Made by a program: the position numbers and the translations under genes
Shown: piece after piece, positions 14,336 through 27,878 of the stretch
Layout of the letters: each line of letters begins with the position of its first letter
Position numbering within the stretch: position 1 is the first letter of the stretch
Assembly: GCA_012861695.1 (NCBI GenBank)
Contig: JAAOOA010000155.1
Location: 162,001 to 226,000, forward strand
Length of the DNA: 64,000 nucleotides
Source of the DNA: Trematomus loennbergii
Taxonomy: Eukaryota; Chordata; Actinopteri; Perciformes; Nototheniidae
Direction: 5' to 3'
Notes under the pieces: model-generated
The model's input: only the letters and a program-made list of their open reading frames with translations
The model's database searches: none
What the model was told of the DNA's origin: nothing

Positions 14336-15444
14336 GATGTGTGTATCTCTTGCTCCTCGAGTCCGCCCCTGTGTCCCCAGCAACCTCCTCGCGGTGTGCA
14401 GAAATGTCCCTGATATGGCCGGCATGTCGTACGCAGATGTCTCGGTGGCGGGAGATAAATTTGAGAGCAAGGAGATGTCAGGCCGGCGACAGCTGTGGGC
14501 TTCAGTTTCACCAGATGTCAAACGTTGCTAACCTTCAGTAGACATGAGCTGGACACCCCCTGGATGTATTTACATGCTCAGTAAATATTTTCCCAACACG
14601 GAGCTCGTATAAGAGGCGCAAACCAGAATTTGGTTGTCACGGCTCTGATTTATTAAGATTTCTGTAGGCACGTACTGTTAGCATGCAGCTGAGTTTTATT
14701 TAAAGAGAATCACAGCTGGAGCTGTACGGAGGACACGAGCTGCACCACTAATTCATTTTATTATAATCTCTTAATAATATGCCAATCGGTGTGCCAAAAA
14801 TGTTTTTTTAAATACATATTCTCATTAATTAATTGACAAAATCTGACATAAATTGATATTTGTTGAAATGTTTTTCTTCATTGTTTTTATTTTGGATCAT
14901 TCCATCATATCATGATTTAAATAAGCATTTTTTTATACAAATTTACTGCAAATAACAACAATAAAAAGACAGTAAATTATCATTTACATATATTTTAAAT
15001 AAAAAATTATTAACAAATAAGTTAGTTAACAAACATATTGAAAATTACATTCATTTATATTTATTTTCATAGTATTTATTTAGTGTTTGCATTCATTTTA
15101 ATTGTATTATTTAAATGTATTTATTTCTGCATTATATATAATTGAAAAATATTTTTAAATGTTAAGATTTTTTTCACATTTCATCTTCATCATGCAAATG
15201 TCCGGCTAGTATTCAAAGTGCGTCTTGGGTTAGCCCTAGATATAGAAATGCAGTTAGTGCTTTTTTGTTGCAATTTGAGGTGTGTATGTTGTGTATTTGG
15301 CAGCGTATGTCCCCCATAGCAGCAGTAACAGAAACAGTGAGAAATAACAAAAGATTTTTTTGAAAGCACAATTTTCTTTTTGTCCTTTTGTTCCTTCACC
15401 TGCTGGTGGCACTGTGACGCCTTTCCACGCTGACTGCCCTGATC
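14336..15444. other. Intergenic, no recognised feature
   Basis: Positions 14340-14540 are GC-richer with an open frame on each strand, but no known protein. Positions 14740-15180 are very AT-rich. Nothing is assigned. Confidence 0.4.
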
Positions 15445-15581
<137 letters not shown>

Positions 15582-15915
15582 GACAGAGTTTACATTCCTG
15601 CAGAAGTCCACCAAGAGACAGCGACATGGCAGAGGCATTTCCTGCAGGACTTGAACCACAGTGTGTACAGATTTGACTGGCACATGAGTGTCACAGACGC
15701 TCCCTGGCCTCTTCGGCGGGATTTGAACCGACTTCAGTTACATTTCTGCGCTTCCTGGCATTGCTGAAAATCTACTCAACCCTTTTAAAATTGTTTTGAT
15801 AGTGCGGTGTTTTGAAAGGCCTCGCGTGGTGAAAGATAAGCTTCGTTTCTTTGTGCCATGACTCTCTGTGACGAATACTGACAGAGGGAGACGAGGTGTG
15901 ATGACTCCTCCTTGA

Positions 15916-15980
15916 GTGTGTGTGTGTCAGGGTGTGTGTCAGGGTGTGTGTGTGAGTGTGTGGGTGTGTGTGTGTGTGTG
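15916..15980. repeat. (GT)n with CAGG interruptions
   Basis: Short imperfect GT run containing TCAGGG and GAG interruptions. Confidence 0.9.
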
Positions 15981-16098
15981 TTAGCATTCTATGGTATGGC
16001 CTTCACTGAATCAACTCACAGTAAATTGAACTATTGTGCGAGTTCACCCATGGTTGAGCTCTCTCCCATCCTTGGCTCTAACTGCAGTACACCTGAGG

Positions 16099-16125
16099 GT
16101 GTGTGTGTGTGGTGTGTGTGTGTGT

Positions 16126-16201
<76 letters not shown>

Positions 16202-16214
16202 TGTGTGTGTGTGT
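16099..16214. repeat. (GT)n microsatellite with periodic GG interruptions
   Basis: GT repeat broken by GTGGTG steps at about 16111, 16127, 16158 and 16194. Confidence 0.95.
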
Positions 16215-17584
16215 TTTGCAACAGTGTGCAGTTACTTGGCTGTGTCACAATGGGGTGGGGCTGAAAAGGAGTAATTTGGCGTCTGCAGATTACATGGAAA
16301 AGCTGACGGATGACATATTCATCAGATTTTTCCACCCTTCCACTCTTTTTCCAACTAAACCAGGTGAATAATGGATGATGGCCATTGCATATCATGTATC
16401 TGTATCTCCCAACACAGCACTGGACATGCTGCCATGTTTTAAACTCACCTTTAACCTTGATTTGATTTAGCAGTGCAACTTTATTTCTTGCAAATGTACG
16501 TTCCCAAACAACTAAACTGCATTTTAATTTATGTTTATCTTGGATTATGGTTGTTGTTTTTAAACGGGTAATGTTGCAAACTAATGTGTTCAGGCTTTTC
16601 TTTTACACTGTTCCCTACATCTATGGAGAGAAATGCACCAAATTCTAGAAACATGTCATATTTCAAACCAGATTTTTGTGCAACTTCCATACTAATTTGA
16701 ACCCAAACAATAATCGTGTATTCAAACTAAACAAGTGTTTTTTTGTTTTTAAGAGACAGAAGTTTATTTCGATAAGATTTACCCATTAACAGAGCGAAAT
16801 TGTCATCTGGTGTATGACATAAAAAGTAGACTTTTCATAAGATAACGGTGTATAAGGATGCGTTACTTGTATGTTAAAGCCCTTGTTTATATATAGAGCA
16901 TGTTTGGCTTAAAATAAGTATGCTTCCTAGGTTATTTCACAATGGGAAAGATTGTCTGTATAGATAATAATATGACTTCAGAGCACTTTTTGTTCTTATA
17001 GGACTCAGATTGATGGAGACCACCTCACTTTCCTGTACTGTTTGGAGTCAGGATTACACATATTCCAATAGTCTATTATTACTGTATGTTAATGTAGAGG
17101 TAACAGGCTGAGCTGGGAGAGAGAGGGAGCAGAGTGCAGCCGCTCCATGGATCCTCGTCGCCTGAGGCTCAACAAACCTGTCCGGCAGCCTGCTCCGCCC
17201 GCCTGTTGCTGTCTCAAGAACGGATTTGTTTTTCAGACCTGTTATTTTCCTGCTTGGTTAATACTGACTTCAAAGCAAAAACAAACACAAAACAAAGCAA
17301 CAACAGTCTAAGTCGTGCAGGCATAGCAACACACATTTCAAGCTTCCATGATAAGTCCCCATTTGTCACGCTTTGTGTGACTGTCGGTTATTATTGTAGG
17401 CTGTATTTGATTGCATGTGTTTTTTCTCAGGAGTTTAACAAGTGATTCTACACCACATGTTTTCTTTACCAACTTCTTTTTGGTCTGTTTTTGCCTAAAT
17501 TAAAGCACTTATGTTGGTGCTACATGTGATATACAGTGGTTGCCTTTTATTGGCAGTACCAGCTAGCAAATTAAACTTCAATTA

Positions 17585-17585
<1 letters not shown>
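16215..17585. other. Intergenic, no recognised gene
   Basis: Mostly AT-rich. A 48-codon frame starts at an ATG in good context (CTCCATGG) at about 17147, in a GC-rich patch. It has no recognised similarity and no splice donor nearby. Confidence 0.35.
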
Positions 17586-17627
<42 letters not shown>

Positions 17628-17885
17628 GTTTATTTATATAGCCCAATATCACAAATGTTACATTTTGTCTCAGTGGACTTCACAGTTTGTACAGAATATC
17701 AGTATGTACGACACCCTCAGCCCTTAGACCCTCACATCGTACAAGGAAAAACTTCCAAAAAGGAAAAACCCCACAGTTTAAAGGGGAACATGGGAGAAAC
17801 CTCAGGGAGAGCAACAGAGGAGGGATCCCTCTCCCAGGACGCAATAGATGCCGTGTGTAAATCGAAGAGATAATACATTTACAAC
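17586..17885 (-). mobile_element. Retroelement 3' end with (TCAA)n tail
   Basis: An 11-unit TCAA run (17586-17628) abuts ATGTTTATTTATATAGCCCA. Read on the minus strand this is a retroelement 3' end (GGGCTATATAAATAAACAT) followed by a TTGA tail. Downstream phrases (CAGTGGACTTCACA, GACCCTCACATCG, GGAGGGATCCCTCTCCCAGG) match a common fish repeat. The class (LINE or SINE) is not certain. Confidence 0.65.
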
Positions 17886-18186
17886 ATAGGTAGACCAAAT
17901 GTTTGGAAATGCAAGTTATGCTGCACTAATAAATAATTGCACCATAACTTGCTTTAAATTGAGTGAACATATATAGTAAAATAAACATAAAAGGCGGTTA
18001 GAATGTCAAGTTATTGGAAAATAAGATTACAACAAAAGTTAGATGAAATCTTTTTTTTTTTACAATATTACAAAAGAAAATGTTGACATTCAAATCAATA
18101 AATACTGAATCAGCACAGTCTTAAAAGATCAGGATGCAAATATATATGTTAGTTTTAAGTGTGATTTAACCTTAACTTTAACAGGA

Positions 18187-18277
18187 AGTTTCTGGAAGTC
18201 TCGCGAGAGTTCCTTCTCTGAGTAGTGACTCATCTCGCAGCACCTGCTCTATGTAGCAACGTTCAGATTGACAGAAG
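18187..18277 (+). promoter_or_regulatory. Promoter-like cluster and possible untranslated first exon
   Basis: Two GGAAGT (ETS-type) motifs at about 18184 and 18194 are followed by a perfect TCTCGCGAGA palindrome at 18199-18208. Both motif classes are known from housekeeping promoters. A candidate splice donor, GAAG|GTGAGA, lies at 18277/18278. This could be a gene start or an unlinked lncRNA promoter. No CpG-island-scale GC enrichment is evident. Confidence 0.35.
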
Positions 18278-18358
18278 GTGAGAAATAGCAGACACTTTGT
18301 CAAAAAAGTTATATAAGTTGACCAGTTATCCGATGAAAGTAACACACTCTCCCCACAG

Positions 18359-18417
18359 AAGCCATGACAACAACAGAAGTCATGTTTTCATCAGCATTAG
18401 CTGCACTTCTCTGCCCG
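18359..18417 (+). CDS. Candidate small first coding exon of an unrecognised gene
   Basis: A pyrimidine-rich acceptor (CTCTCCCCACAG) ends at 18358 and an ATG in good context (AAGCCATGA) follows at 18364. Eighteen codons (MTTTEVMFSSALAALLCP) run to a consensus donor, CCCG|GTAAGC, in phase 0. With the donor at 18277 the upstream intron would be only 81 nt, which is within the teleost range. I do not recognise the peptide and found no convincing downstream exon before 29.7 kb. It could be a chance arrangement or the start of a gene whose later exons I missed. Confidence 0.22.
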
Positions 18418-21400
18418 GTAAGCTAACGTCATTTTCAAATGTCCGTTATGCTAGTTCTGTGTTAGCAACTAAGCTAATTCCATGTAAAACAATTTGGGTA
18501 TGTTACTCCTATATATCATACATCTAAAGGGAATATTCACCATGTAACTAAATGAGGAAAATCGGGAAATATATTCAATATGTTGTTAGATATGATTCAG
18601 ATGACGGTTGGCTCACATCCGGGTCCTTGATCTCAACCATACTGTAGCTACACTTAGGGGCCATCAACAAATTACCGTTTGCATCAACCGCCACAATATT
18701 AGTTTCCTTTGTGCTAACTTGCCTTTAGGAGTAAACATTATATTTAACAATTATGATAAATGCATCTTATGTGGCACAACATTTGTATTACTGATGTCCC
18801 AGGAATTTAATTCTAAAAAATATTAAAAAAAATTATTATTTGATCTCTTTCAAAAGCTTTTATGCAATTTACCCAATTACTATCGTGGATTTTTAGTCCA
18901 CCTTCTATTTTGTGTTAAGTCTTATTTCTTTCAATAACTCCTATGTCATTTACTGGTCATGCCATGTACTCCCAATCCATACCAAATTGTGTTAGTACAC
19001 TTACAAATACGGCCCACCTTTTTTTGTTTTACAGCTACCATATCATTAATACTGTACATGTATAACAGTCTTAATTTTCAGTTTTGCCTGAAAATATTGT
19101 AGTTAGTTTGTGTTATTAAAAAAGGGTTAAATCCTCTGGAGGTGTGTGTGAACCCTCAGTGCTGAACCAGGTGTCTCTCAGACTGCAGAGTGACTCAGAC
19201 TCCACTTTTGTTATGTGACGTGAAACTGGAAGTCAACACTGACACCGTCCGTTAACAACTAATGAACTTATCAGATGTGGAGGTCAGTTCGTCCCGGTCA
19301 GCACCTCTCAACACCCGTATCTCCATTCGTGTTTGTGTAAATGTTCTAATACAAAAATGACCCCAAGTACATATTATATGTGTGTATGATATGTGTAGAA
19401 AATATATATCTATATGTGTTTTACTTGTAAGGCTTTTCAAACCCCTGTCAGTCATGGTTTAGCAAGCTGTAGCAGCAGGTGGTGTAAATTGAGCATAGAA
19501 GAAATACCCTACATTTACAAAAAACACTACTATCTACTTTAATGCAACTGACATAACTTCAACAGTAACAGTATTTAAGTCCAGTGCACAGCGGTATCTC
19601 GTCGAAAGGGTAACGTTTTCTTTTGCTCTAAATACGCCCTTTTCTCTAACTCCTCCCTAGTCAAATACATACGATTGGAAGCTGCATTTGCATCTTTAAA
19701 TTAGTGTTTTCACAGCATTTTGGCTGAAATTTCTCCTGCAATATTGAGGAGGGATGTGGTCTTACATGTTATTGATCTCATGACTCTCAGGTCATCCCTT
19801 GTCCATGAAAGTGGTTTTTCGCTCTTTTAAAACACCACCTGCTGTGGAGGCCTTTCATAGCAGATAGTAATATCATGAACAACTATAGTAAGAAAAGTAA
19901 AACTGGCCTTATGTCAATTTAACACAGGCCATGACAACTAAACAGATGCACAATTACAAGATTGACGTGTGACGTTATCCCGCTGGACCCTCTACCTGAC
20001 ACCGCAAACATTCCCGTCCTCTTAGGTCAACTTGCATATGCGGTCATCGCAGTGTAAATTCTCTAAGCCTGTCAATTAGCAAAAAAGATTACACAGTTCT
20101 TTAACGCGAGCTAACGTCACCTCCTGTACATGGAGACCAGGTCGACTAAAATAAATATCAAATCAAAGTTATTGTTTAATTTTGAAGATCATGCTTTTTT
20201 TAATGACCCTGTATTCAGCTGCGAAAAACATCAAGAAAGTGGATTATAAATCACACTTGTATTTCTAAAATAATCTATATGTTATATAAGTCACTACTGC
20301 GTACAACAACTGTGTGTTTCAGGGTTCCTTCAGCAGAGGTCAAGTTCAATTAAGATTCTCTAAATGCCACTGCGGTTAATTTAAGACCAATTATAAGCAC
20401 ATTATTTCTGCTAATAGGAACTCCGACACCATTTGGTTAATTCAGGAAAAATATAGTAGTTAACCAGTTATTTAGAGCTTTACAAATAAAGATAAGAAAT
20501 AAATAATAATTTCCTATTTTCCATGCATTTGAAAGACTTTCGATACCTTCATTTAAGACATTTGCTTACCAATTAGTTAACAAAAAATTGACATTGCCAT
20601 TTATTTTCAGTTTTTAACATCTAGCGTAAGGAAAAAGCTTCCTACTTCCAAATCATTTTAGCATCTTTGTTCGATTAATTGAAGATGTTTTCATACAAAT
20701 TGAGGCATTGTCTTTAGATGAAGGCAATAAATACCTTTTTAGAGAACTGCAGGATCCCTTATTTATTCAACCTAAAACTGCATTCCCTGTTTGTTCTTTG
20801 ATTTATTTTAGTAGGAAGCTTTTTAGCGATTAAATATGAACATTATCTCCCAATAGTATTTAGTAAAACGCATCGTCCCTTCTTACATCAACTAAATAAA
20901 CGTAGGCTTGTGCGAATACAAGAGTTATTTTTCTTCTGTCAAAAGTCAAGAAAGTCCCAGTGTTGTGGTATTTGGGGGATTTTTTTGTCCTCTCATCACA
21001 ATGTTGAACATGTAATTGTTTGATGCCTTCGGTATGTTACAGATGAACTATATCCAACAGAGACTCTCAGAAATGCCTCTGAAATATCCACTTTCATTCA
21101 AGCATCCCAGAACATCGACAGCGTGTTTTATTTTTAAAGCGTATCCAGTGACAAAGGACACTTCAACCCTTCGCTTAGATTACATGTGGACGAGTGTAGG
21201 CTGGTGGGGGGGGAGGTAATGTGTCTCTGGGCCGCCCCCAGGCATCATTATGTTCAACGCACACATGCTTTTTAATGGGTTCAGGGGCCGACCAATCCCA
21301 CTTGTCAACCTGTTGCCGGGAGACCCGCGGTGTGGTTGCTAAACATCGCTCCACAACTTTTACATCATGGACTATATTTCTGAAAGTTAGAATATGAAAG

Positions 21401-22994
21401 ATTGTGTTACCGCGCAGAAGTGCTGAAGCAGGTCAGCGGGCGCACCTGCTCTTTCTGGGTAAAATATCATCGCCCTGCTCCCGAGTCCCGATGATTTCCT
21501 GCGTTAATGCCTCACTGTCGGATACTAATAAAATAAAACGTCCGCTCATAAGCGAGTAATAAAAGCAACATGTTAAGTAGCAGCGAACATTTTTATGTGA
21601 GACACTTCAAGTTATTAAAAAAACAGATATCACCATGAAACTTCCCCAGTTGATGCCCTACATAAAGACAGTTATTTTTGCTGTATTACAAGCGTTATGA
21701 AATGTTATGTTTAGTGTATAATATGTGATCATTTGCATAACTTCCGTAACAGAAATCTAAACATTAAATATAGCCAGGTTCTTGGTCATTTTGTTGACAT
21801 ATTAGGGTCAAAAGTTGTTACAGAAGGACAATTGGATACCTCCTTTATCGATCCATGAACCTGAAAATACTAACAACAAGAAAAATACATTTTTGCCATG
21901 TTTTTAGGAATAAAATGCCCGAAAAACATCCAGAACATAGATGGGAATGAAACTGGAAAGGTTGGTGTATCTTTTGGAAACGACCTTTAAAGATATGTAT
22001 TGTCAAATGTCATACATTTTGTATACACTACAGATGAATACTGTCAAAATGTATCATTGTTATTACCATGAAACGTCATTACCTACTTCATTACAGTTCA
22101 TTATTTACTTTATTAACTCTTTATTTGAAAAGGAATTGAATATGGAAGTTAGTATTATCTTGTGCTAACTGTTGGTGAGTGTGGGAGAAAACTACGGACA
22201 CAACTAGACAAAGTTAATGGAAGAAATAACCTAAATGTGGTTTTTGGTTCATTACATTTCACTAGTCTGAAGAAAGACATGAATTAACTTACATGTATGT
22301 ACCACATATATATCCTTTAAGCATCATGTAATTCATCTCTGGTGATTCTGGTTAACTTATCTTTACTTTTCTAATGATCAAGATTTAGCACTAAGCTCAA
22401 GCACTCGTTTATTTGAGTGTCTGTGCACCACTTGAATATGCCATTAGGCTATGTAATTAGGTGGTAATAAGCCCTGTTTTCAGTTCATTTCATCCCTGTG
22501 AATGTGAAATGATTTGGTGCTACGCTAACAGCGCACCATGAGTGATGTTGACAGACATCAAACGGCAGCAGAGACAGGTTTAGTGTTGGATTAGCTGTGA
22601 TTGATGCTCCGTGGTTCACTGGTTGTCTGCCTCTCAGATCTGGCACTGTTTGGCGGAAAGCTTTGATTGTGTTTACCAAAAAGTGCTCTGCTGTAGTCCG
22701 TGATTCTTGTGCCCTTGGGAAGAAGAACAAAGCGGTCTACTGGTATCTTTTGAACTGGAGCGGGATTTAATCCACACAGTTTTAGGTTTTTGTTTAGTCT
22801 AAAATCCCTCGTGGCCTCCTGGTTATCCCAAATGTATAAATGCACACACATTGCTGTTTGAGGAATCCTTTAGTGATGGGAAAGTAATAAGTCATGTTAT
22901 TATTTTAAATACTTCGTCAGTGTAATGTTAATTATTTCATTTGATCAGTTTTTTAACAAAGGCTCAGCGATAAATGTAGCCTGTTGACACTGAG
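18418..22994. other. Intergenic, no recognised gene
   Basis: Mostly AT-rich single-copy-looking DNA. Positions 21180-21480 are GC-richer, with a G run near 21208 and a CCAAT box (ACCAATCCC at about 21291). This could be regulatory DNA, but nothing decides it. No exons were identified. Confidence 0.4.
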
Positions 22995-23195
22995 CAATTT
23001 CAGCACATTCATCCCAATTTCTTAAAGTCCAAGGGGATTTTTTTTAAATTTCTTGTTTTGTCAGTCCTAAACCCAAAGATAATCCCTATAATTTGATAAA
23101 AAAATCTAATAAAAGTAGGAAATCTCCACATTTCAAAGGTAGAAAACAGCATTTTCTGATATTTTTGCATTCAAAAAATACTTTTAATTGTTTGG
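22995..23195. mobile_element. hAT-like fragment, same family as 49616-50163
   Basis: AGTCCAAGGGGATTT, TTTTGTCAGTCCTAAACCCA and GAAAACAGCATTTTCTGATA correspond in order to AGTCCAAGGTGTTTGC, TTTTGTCAGTTTAAATCC and GAAAACTGCATTTGAAGG in the element at 49616. No ends are preserved here. Confidence 0.45.
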
Positions 23196-23957
23196 CAAAA
23201 CTAGCTGTATATACCGATGAAACATTGTAAATGTATATGCATAACACATATTTAAACAGAGGTGCAAAACAGTATTTAAAACAGTTAGTAACAGTATTAT
23301 AAAGTTGGTTTCTATGGATTTATTCAAGAGTTTATTATGGCCTGCAATATGAAAACTGTTTCTGTGCGAGCTAAATATAAAAGTTACACCTTGAAAATAT
23401 GTTTGTTTTTAATGCCATTGCCGTTAAATATGAAACCAAAATAAATTAATGATAGATACATCTCAGGGTTTCCCACACATTAAAACACAAATTATTCGTC
23501 CGCGACCACGACGCCATCTGCGATGGATTAACTTGTGGACAATGATCCCTCGCTCTACGCCTCCTGTACCCAGTCCCGGCCTGGCCATCGGGAGGACCGG
23601 GGGGTTTCCCGATGGGCTGGCCTGTTAAGTGGCCTGCTGGCCTGAGGATCTTTAGATGTTTTTGTATGTATTGTGAACGCAACGCTGCGCAAATGTGGGT
23701 CTGCCTCACACAGGGGACTGGCTGTCTACATGATGTGGCCTGCCGACATGCCCACTGTCATACAGATCATACATCAAAGCCCTTGATTGGTCTCTGTGTG
23801 TCATTCAAGCTCGGGATAACCTCAGCTCAGGTGAGGTAAAGGACTCTCTGAGTGTTTAGATAGTGGGTCTCAAACGGTTTGGTCATTTATGTAAACACAT
23901 ATTTCCATTTGAGGGGGTAGTGATTAGTAAAATATGCATGAATAAAAAAAAGAAAAG

Positions 23958-24329
23958 TTAAAGGTGGGTAGGTAATTTTGGAGAAACCGGCTCGAGTGCG
24001 CCAGAATTTGAAAATACACAGCCGGAACAAATCTGCCACTTCCTTACAGAGCCCCTCCTCCAACACACACGAACGCGCACATGACCAATGAGGGCACGAG
24101 ATAAGTTTGTGCACAGATGGAAGGCTGACAGGCAGGTAGGCCATCCAGTTATTTTAGCCGGGCCGGCTCAGATGATTGGTCGTGCTTTTTACAGATGACA
24201 TTTTTGTATGGATTTTTTGTCAAAGCACTTAATATATTCATTGCTATCGGGATGTTAAGAGCATTCCATGGAATATAACAAAAAGTGTATCTCGAGCCGG
24301 TTTCTCAAACTTACCTACCCCACCTTTAA
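23958..24329. mobile_element. TTAA-flanked MITE, family B copy 1
   Basis: 372 bp with ~39 bp terminal inverted repeats: TTAAAGGTGGGTAGGTAA ... GAGAAACCGGCTCGAG at the left, and CTCGAGCCGGTTTCTC ... TTACCTACCCCACCTTTAA at the right. TTAA is present at both boundaries. A second copy lies at 36638-37015 in inverted orientation. No coding capacity; the transposase would be supplied in trans. Confidence 0.88.
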
Positions 24330-24540
24330 CTAGGTGAAAAAAGGTAAGATACACTTTTAAAACTTGTTGAGAGCTAAAACTAGTCTTTGCTGCTGCCTCA
24401 AAGAGGAGAAGGGAGGGAGACCTCCGACCTTTCTCCCCTGCCCCAAATGGTCCTGGACTCTAACGCCCTAACTCACTTTTCTGCCCATCTCCGCTGCTAC
24501 TGCACTGAAACTGTACTTTGAACACTTAAATTATATTATT

Positions 24541-24773
24541 AACATTTTAAACTGTATACCCGGTTATCTAGGCCCTTTGTTTTGTTTAATGTATACCATG
24601 TTTATCTAGGCCCTTTTGTTTTGTTTAATGTATACCATGTTTATCTAGGCCCTTTTTGTTTTTTGTTTGATGTATATATGTCACACTGTAGGACTGCGGG
24701 AAACGATATTTCGATATTTCTGGATGTACAACATGTAGAATTCTTGACAATAAAGCTGACTTTGACTTTGAAG
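24541..24773 (+). mobile_element. LINE 3' end with three tandem ~40 bp units
   Basis: Three imperfect units of TTTATCTAGGCCCTTT(T)GTTTTGTTTAATGTATACC-type sequence are followed by GACAATAAAGCTGACTTTGA, a terminal motif common to fish LINE and SINE copies. The tandem units sit immediately 5' of the tail. Confidence 0.55.
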
Positions 24774-25053
24774 GAGACAGGTGAGGCTGATTCAGGAGCC
24801 CAGACACACTCACAACTATAAATGAACCAAAAATAAATAAACAAGTTTCAGTGTTTTTTCATATTGGAAATGGTATGTTATTGGTTATGGCCATGATTTT
24901 ATGATTATTGAAATGTATACAGTTCTGTTCCCATAGATCTAGTCTCTTTATTTTCCACTCAAAATGCACCAGATTGATGCATTTAACTCCAAAATTTTTT
25001 TTCGCTCCCACCACCCCCCCAAGTATATTTCAGATCTGTGGGAAACACTGCCA

Positions 25054-27878
25054 TCTTGGGAAAACCCTTAACGTTTTAAATGGCTTTTTCTCTCAGTTGC
25101 CATATGACAAATTACCTCTCATAATCACTTATTAATTATATAAACGTCTAACAAAAAACTAATCCGCTTCCAACTGATTCTAGTTATACCTGTTTACTCC
25201 ATTTTGGCTCGCTGCCTTTTTGTTGCTGCAGGCGAGTTTGATTTTCCCAACGCGACAGCAGCGTGATGTCAGGTGTAAAAGTCACTGTGACAAAAGGCAC
25301 TGAAAACTAAGTTGAATCATACCGTGGGAAAGCATCTCTAATTGTCTGGGAGTCTGATTATTACCGCAAAAAAGTGACTCAGGAACACAAATACAGGTTT
25401 TTCTGGTCACATGGGAAAGGCTTTTTTATTGTATTTTAGTTTAGTGTCATTATGGAAGTCGGGTTGGCCATTTTCCAACGCTCCGGGACCTGAATTGATG
25501 TACTTCTACTTGTGTGAAAAGTTCATTACTACAAATACACTTTATTACAACATTAATTTTTTTGCTGATGATACAATGCAGTCTCGTGTGTATTTCACCT
25601 TTTGGACTAGTTTAAAATGCAGAAAAAGTACATTGATGCACCAATGACACTCATTCATACTTAAAGTACAGAAAATGTAGGTTTCAGACACTATATTTAT
25701 TGCATTCTGGTGACTTGAAGGAATAAAAATAACAAGATAATAACATTAACAACAGCCTTTTGTATGATAAGTACTTTTATTTCTGCTTTAAATTATCTGG
25801 AAAGAAAACTGAATAATTCAGCCCTCTGGCGTAGTCATACATTTTAATTGATAAGTTACTTTAGAGAGTCTGTGCACGCCCTTTCAATGGGGATTCACGT
25901 CGATTCAACCTCTGTTTTCTGCAGAAAATCAAGACGACAGATATAACAAAATGCAAGTCCCTTTCTTTTAAATATTTCTGTAAGAAACAGGAATACTTCC
26001 TAACAGGACGTCAGTGTTTCTGAACTAAAAGCGAGTCGAATTTGCTGTTTAAATTCCTTGTTATTGTGTCGTTTCAGTTTTGTTGATCGTGAATGTTTCT
26101 TGTTTTCAGGTCTCTCTTGCAAATGAGATCTTAGCGCGACTTCCTGGATAAATGTAATAAATGAAATGATTGGTTCTTCCCCTCGGACTTTCCCCCCAAA
26201 CACATTTGTTTAGCTAAAATAACGTTTTCCCTATAGGGTCGTTGTGAACAATGCCAAGTTGCTGGGCAGTTTAGTGCATAGGCTGTAAATTATCACCTCT
26301 CAGACACTGCACCGGACACTGGTAGTTTTGACTCATCTGGATTTCCCCTGCATTAGTCACCAACTGGAATATACACACACAGACACACACAAGTATGCCC
26401 ACATAACCCCCGCACTGTGTGAGAGTGATGGGCCACAGTGTGTGTGACTGACACTGATAACACACAGAGAAACGTTGGGGGCTACTTCATCAGCTGCTCC
26501 ACCAACTGGCATCCCTAAGTAAACTCTAGACATTAATAAGGCTGTGTGAAGCTCATAATGCCCGGAGTACGTTGAACACAACTCAATGAATGAACCTGTA
26601 ATAAGGCTCTTTCGGGCTCGTCGCCATCTTTGGTTTTGTCTGCAGATATCGTAGATTAAAGCGGGATTAGCATGCTTTACGAGAATAATAACCACATTAG
26701 AAGTACAGTACACACACACACTCCTACTGGTGACGGTATCAGGGCTGACGTAGCTGCAAACTCATAAACACACATGCATGTCACATGAAGTAATGCGGGG
26801 TTTGGTGACTGGTTCCCAACGCGAGTCTTAGAGTAATTAATGATGTAAGGGTTTCAGGTGGCGCTGTAAATATCAGATTTAATGACTTCTTGAGGTCAGT
26901 TTGTCCTTGTTGTGTTGAGGACGGACACGGTCAAAGCCACAGCGCCTGTCTTAAAGTTTATTATATGGGTATTATTAACATAATAATCACACAGAAGTTT
27001 GACAAGTGAGTTTAAGTTGTGATTGTGTGAGTAGAGATTGAAGTTTATTTCCCAACTGGTAAACTTCAAGCTGTTTAACCAATGTTTCCAATTTAGTATT
27101 TAGACCCACAATCTAGCGATGTGACCTGCACTAGTCGCCAAGAGTTAAGCTGCTTCCAGGGACCCTGAGTAAATCAATCCAATTGTATCTTATCGACTTT
27201 ATTTACTTTCATGCACACATTTTATCAACACAAAGTGCCTCCACACAAAACACCCCTCCGAATCCATAGACAATGAACACATAACCTTGCAATTAATAAC
27301 ACCACTTTACACCAACAAAAGTCAATAAACACAGGACTGAAGTAAAAATTAAATTCAACTAAAAGACAAACCAATATGTTTTTCCTTAGTTAGAGTAGTG
27401 ATACAAATGTATGCATTGTCATATGCGCACTAAAAACAAGTCCTAGTACAGAACAATTATTAATTTGCCATCCAATCTGAACAGAGTTTATAAGGAAAGA
27501 CAAATGTTGATGGCTATTATTGCTGATATTTGTGAATTAGACTGATTTAGAACTGAGGATCATTAACAAAAAAGTAAGCCAAATGTCTGCATACTTAAAT
27601 GATTTGAATATGTGCAAAAATCACTGAAGCATGAATACGCTTTTTGCTTGGCAATGCATTATTTCAGGCTTTGAGATTTTTTTAGTTAAGTTAAGAGGCC
27701 CCAAAAGTTGCACACTCTTTTGTGAATTTTCCCCAGTGTTGTTTAATATCTCTCCAAAACAATATGGATTCACACGGGTGTTCACCACAATATATCCCTT
27801 CTGAACTCTGAATGAGCAAGGAAGCCTGATATCAAGCTTGTTTATTAAATAATGAGCCGAGTGGGACACTATCTAAAT
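25054..27878. other. Intergenic, no recognised feature
   Basis: AT-rich. Open frames (for example 26357-26719, minus strand) show no known protein motifs. Confidence 0.4.

Larger units (their letters stand above)
23464..25053. mobile_element. Possible composite hAT-like element (decayed)
   Basis: CAGGGTTTCCCACACA at 23464 and TGTGGGAAACACTG ending at about 25050 are inverse of each other and match a common fish hAT terminus. Between them lie a TTAA MITE (23958-24329) and a LINE tail (24541-24773), so this would be a host for later insertions. The 8-bp flanks do not match, so the two ends may belong to separate copies. Confidence 0.4.

Noticed and set aside
14326..14541. Overlapping frames on both strands (71, 64, 81 and 73 codons) as a possible exon
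   Set aside because: Only GC-rich composition supports them; no similarity or splice sites.
17147..17293. 48-codon frame starting MDPRRLRLNKPVRQ in a GC-rich patch
   Set aside because: Good ATG context but no known similarity and no donor; the C-terminal half is low-complexity K/Q/T.
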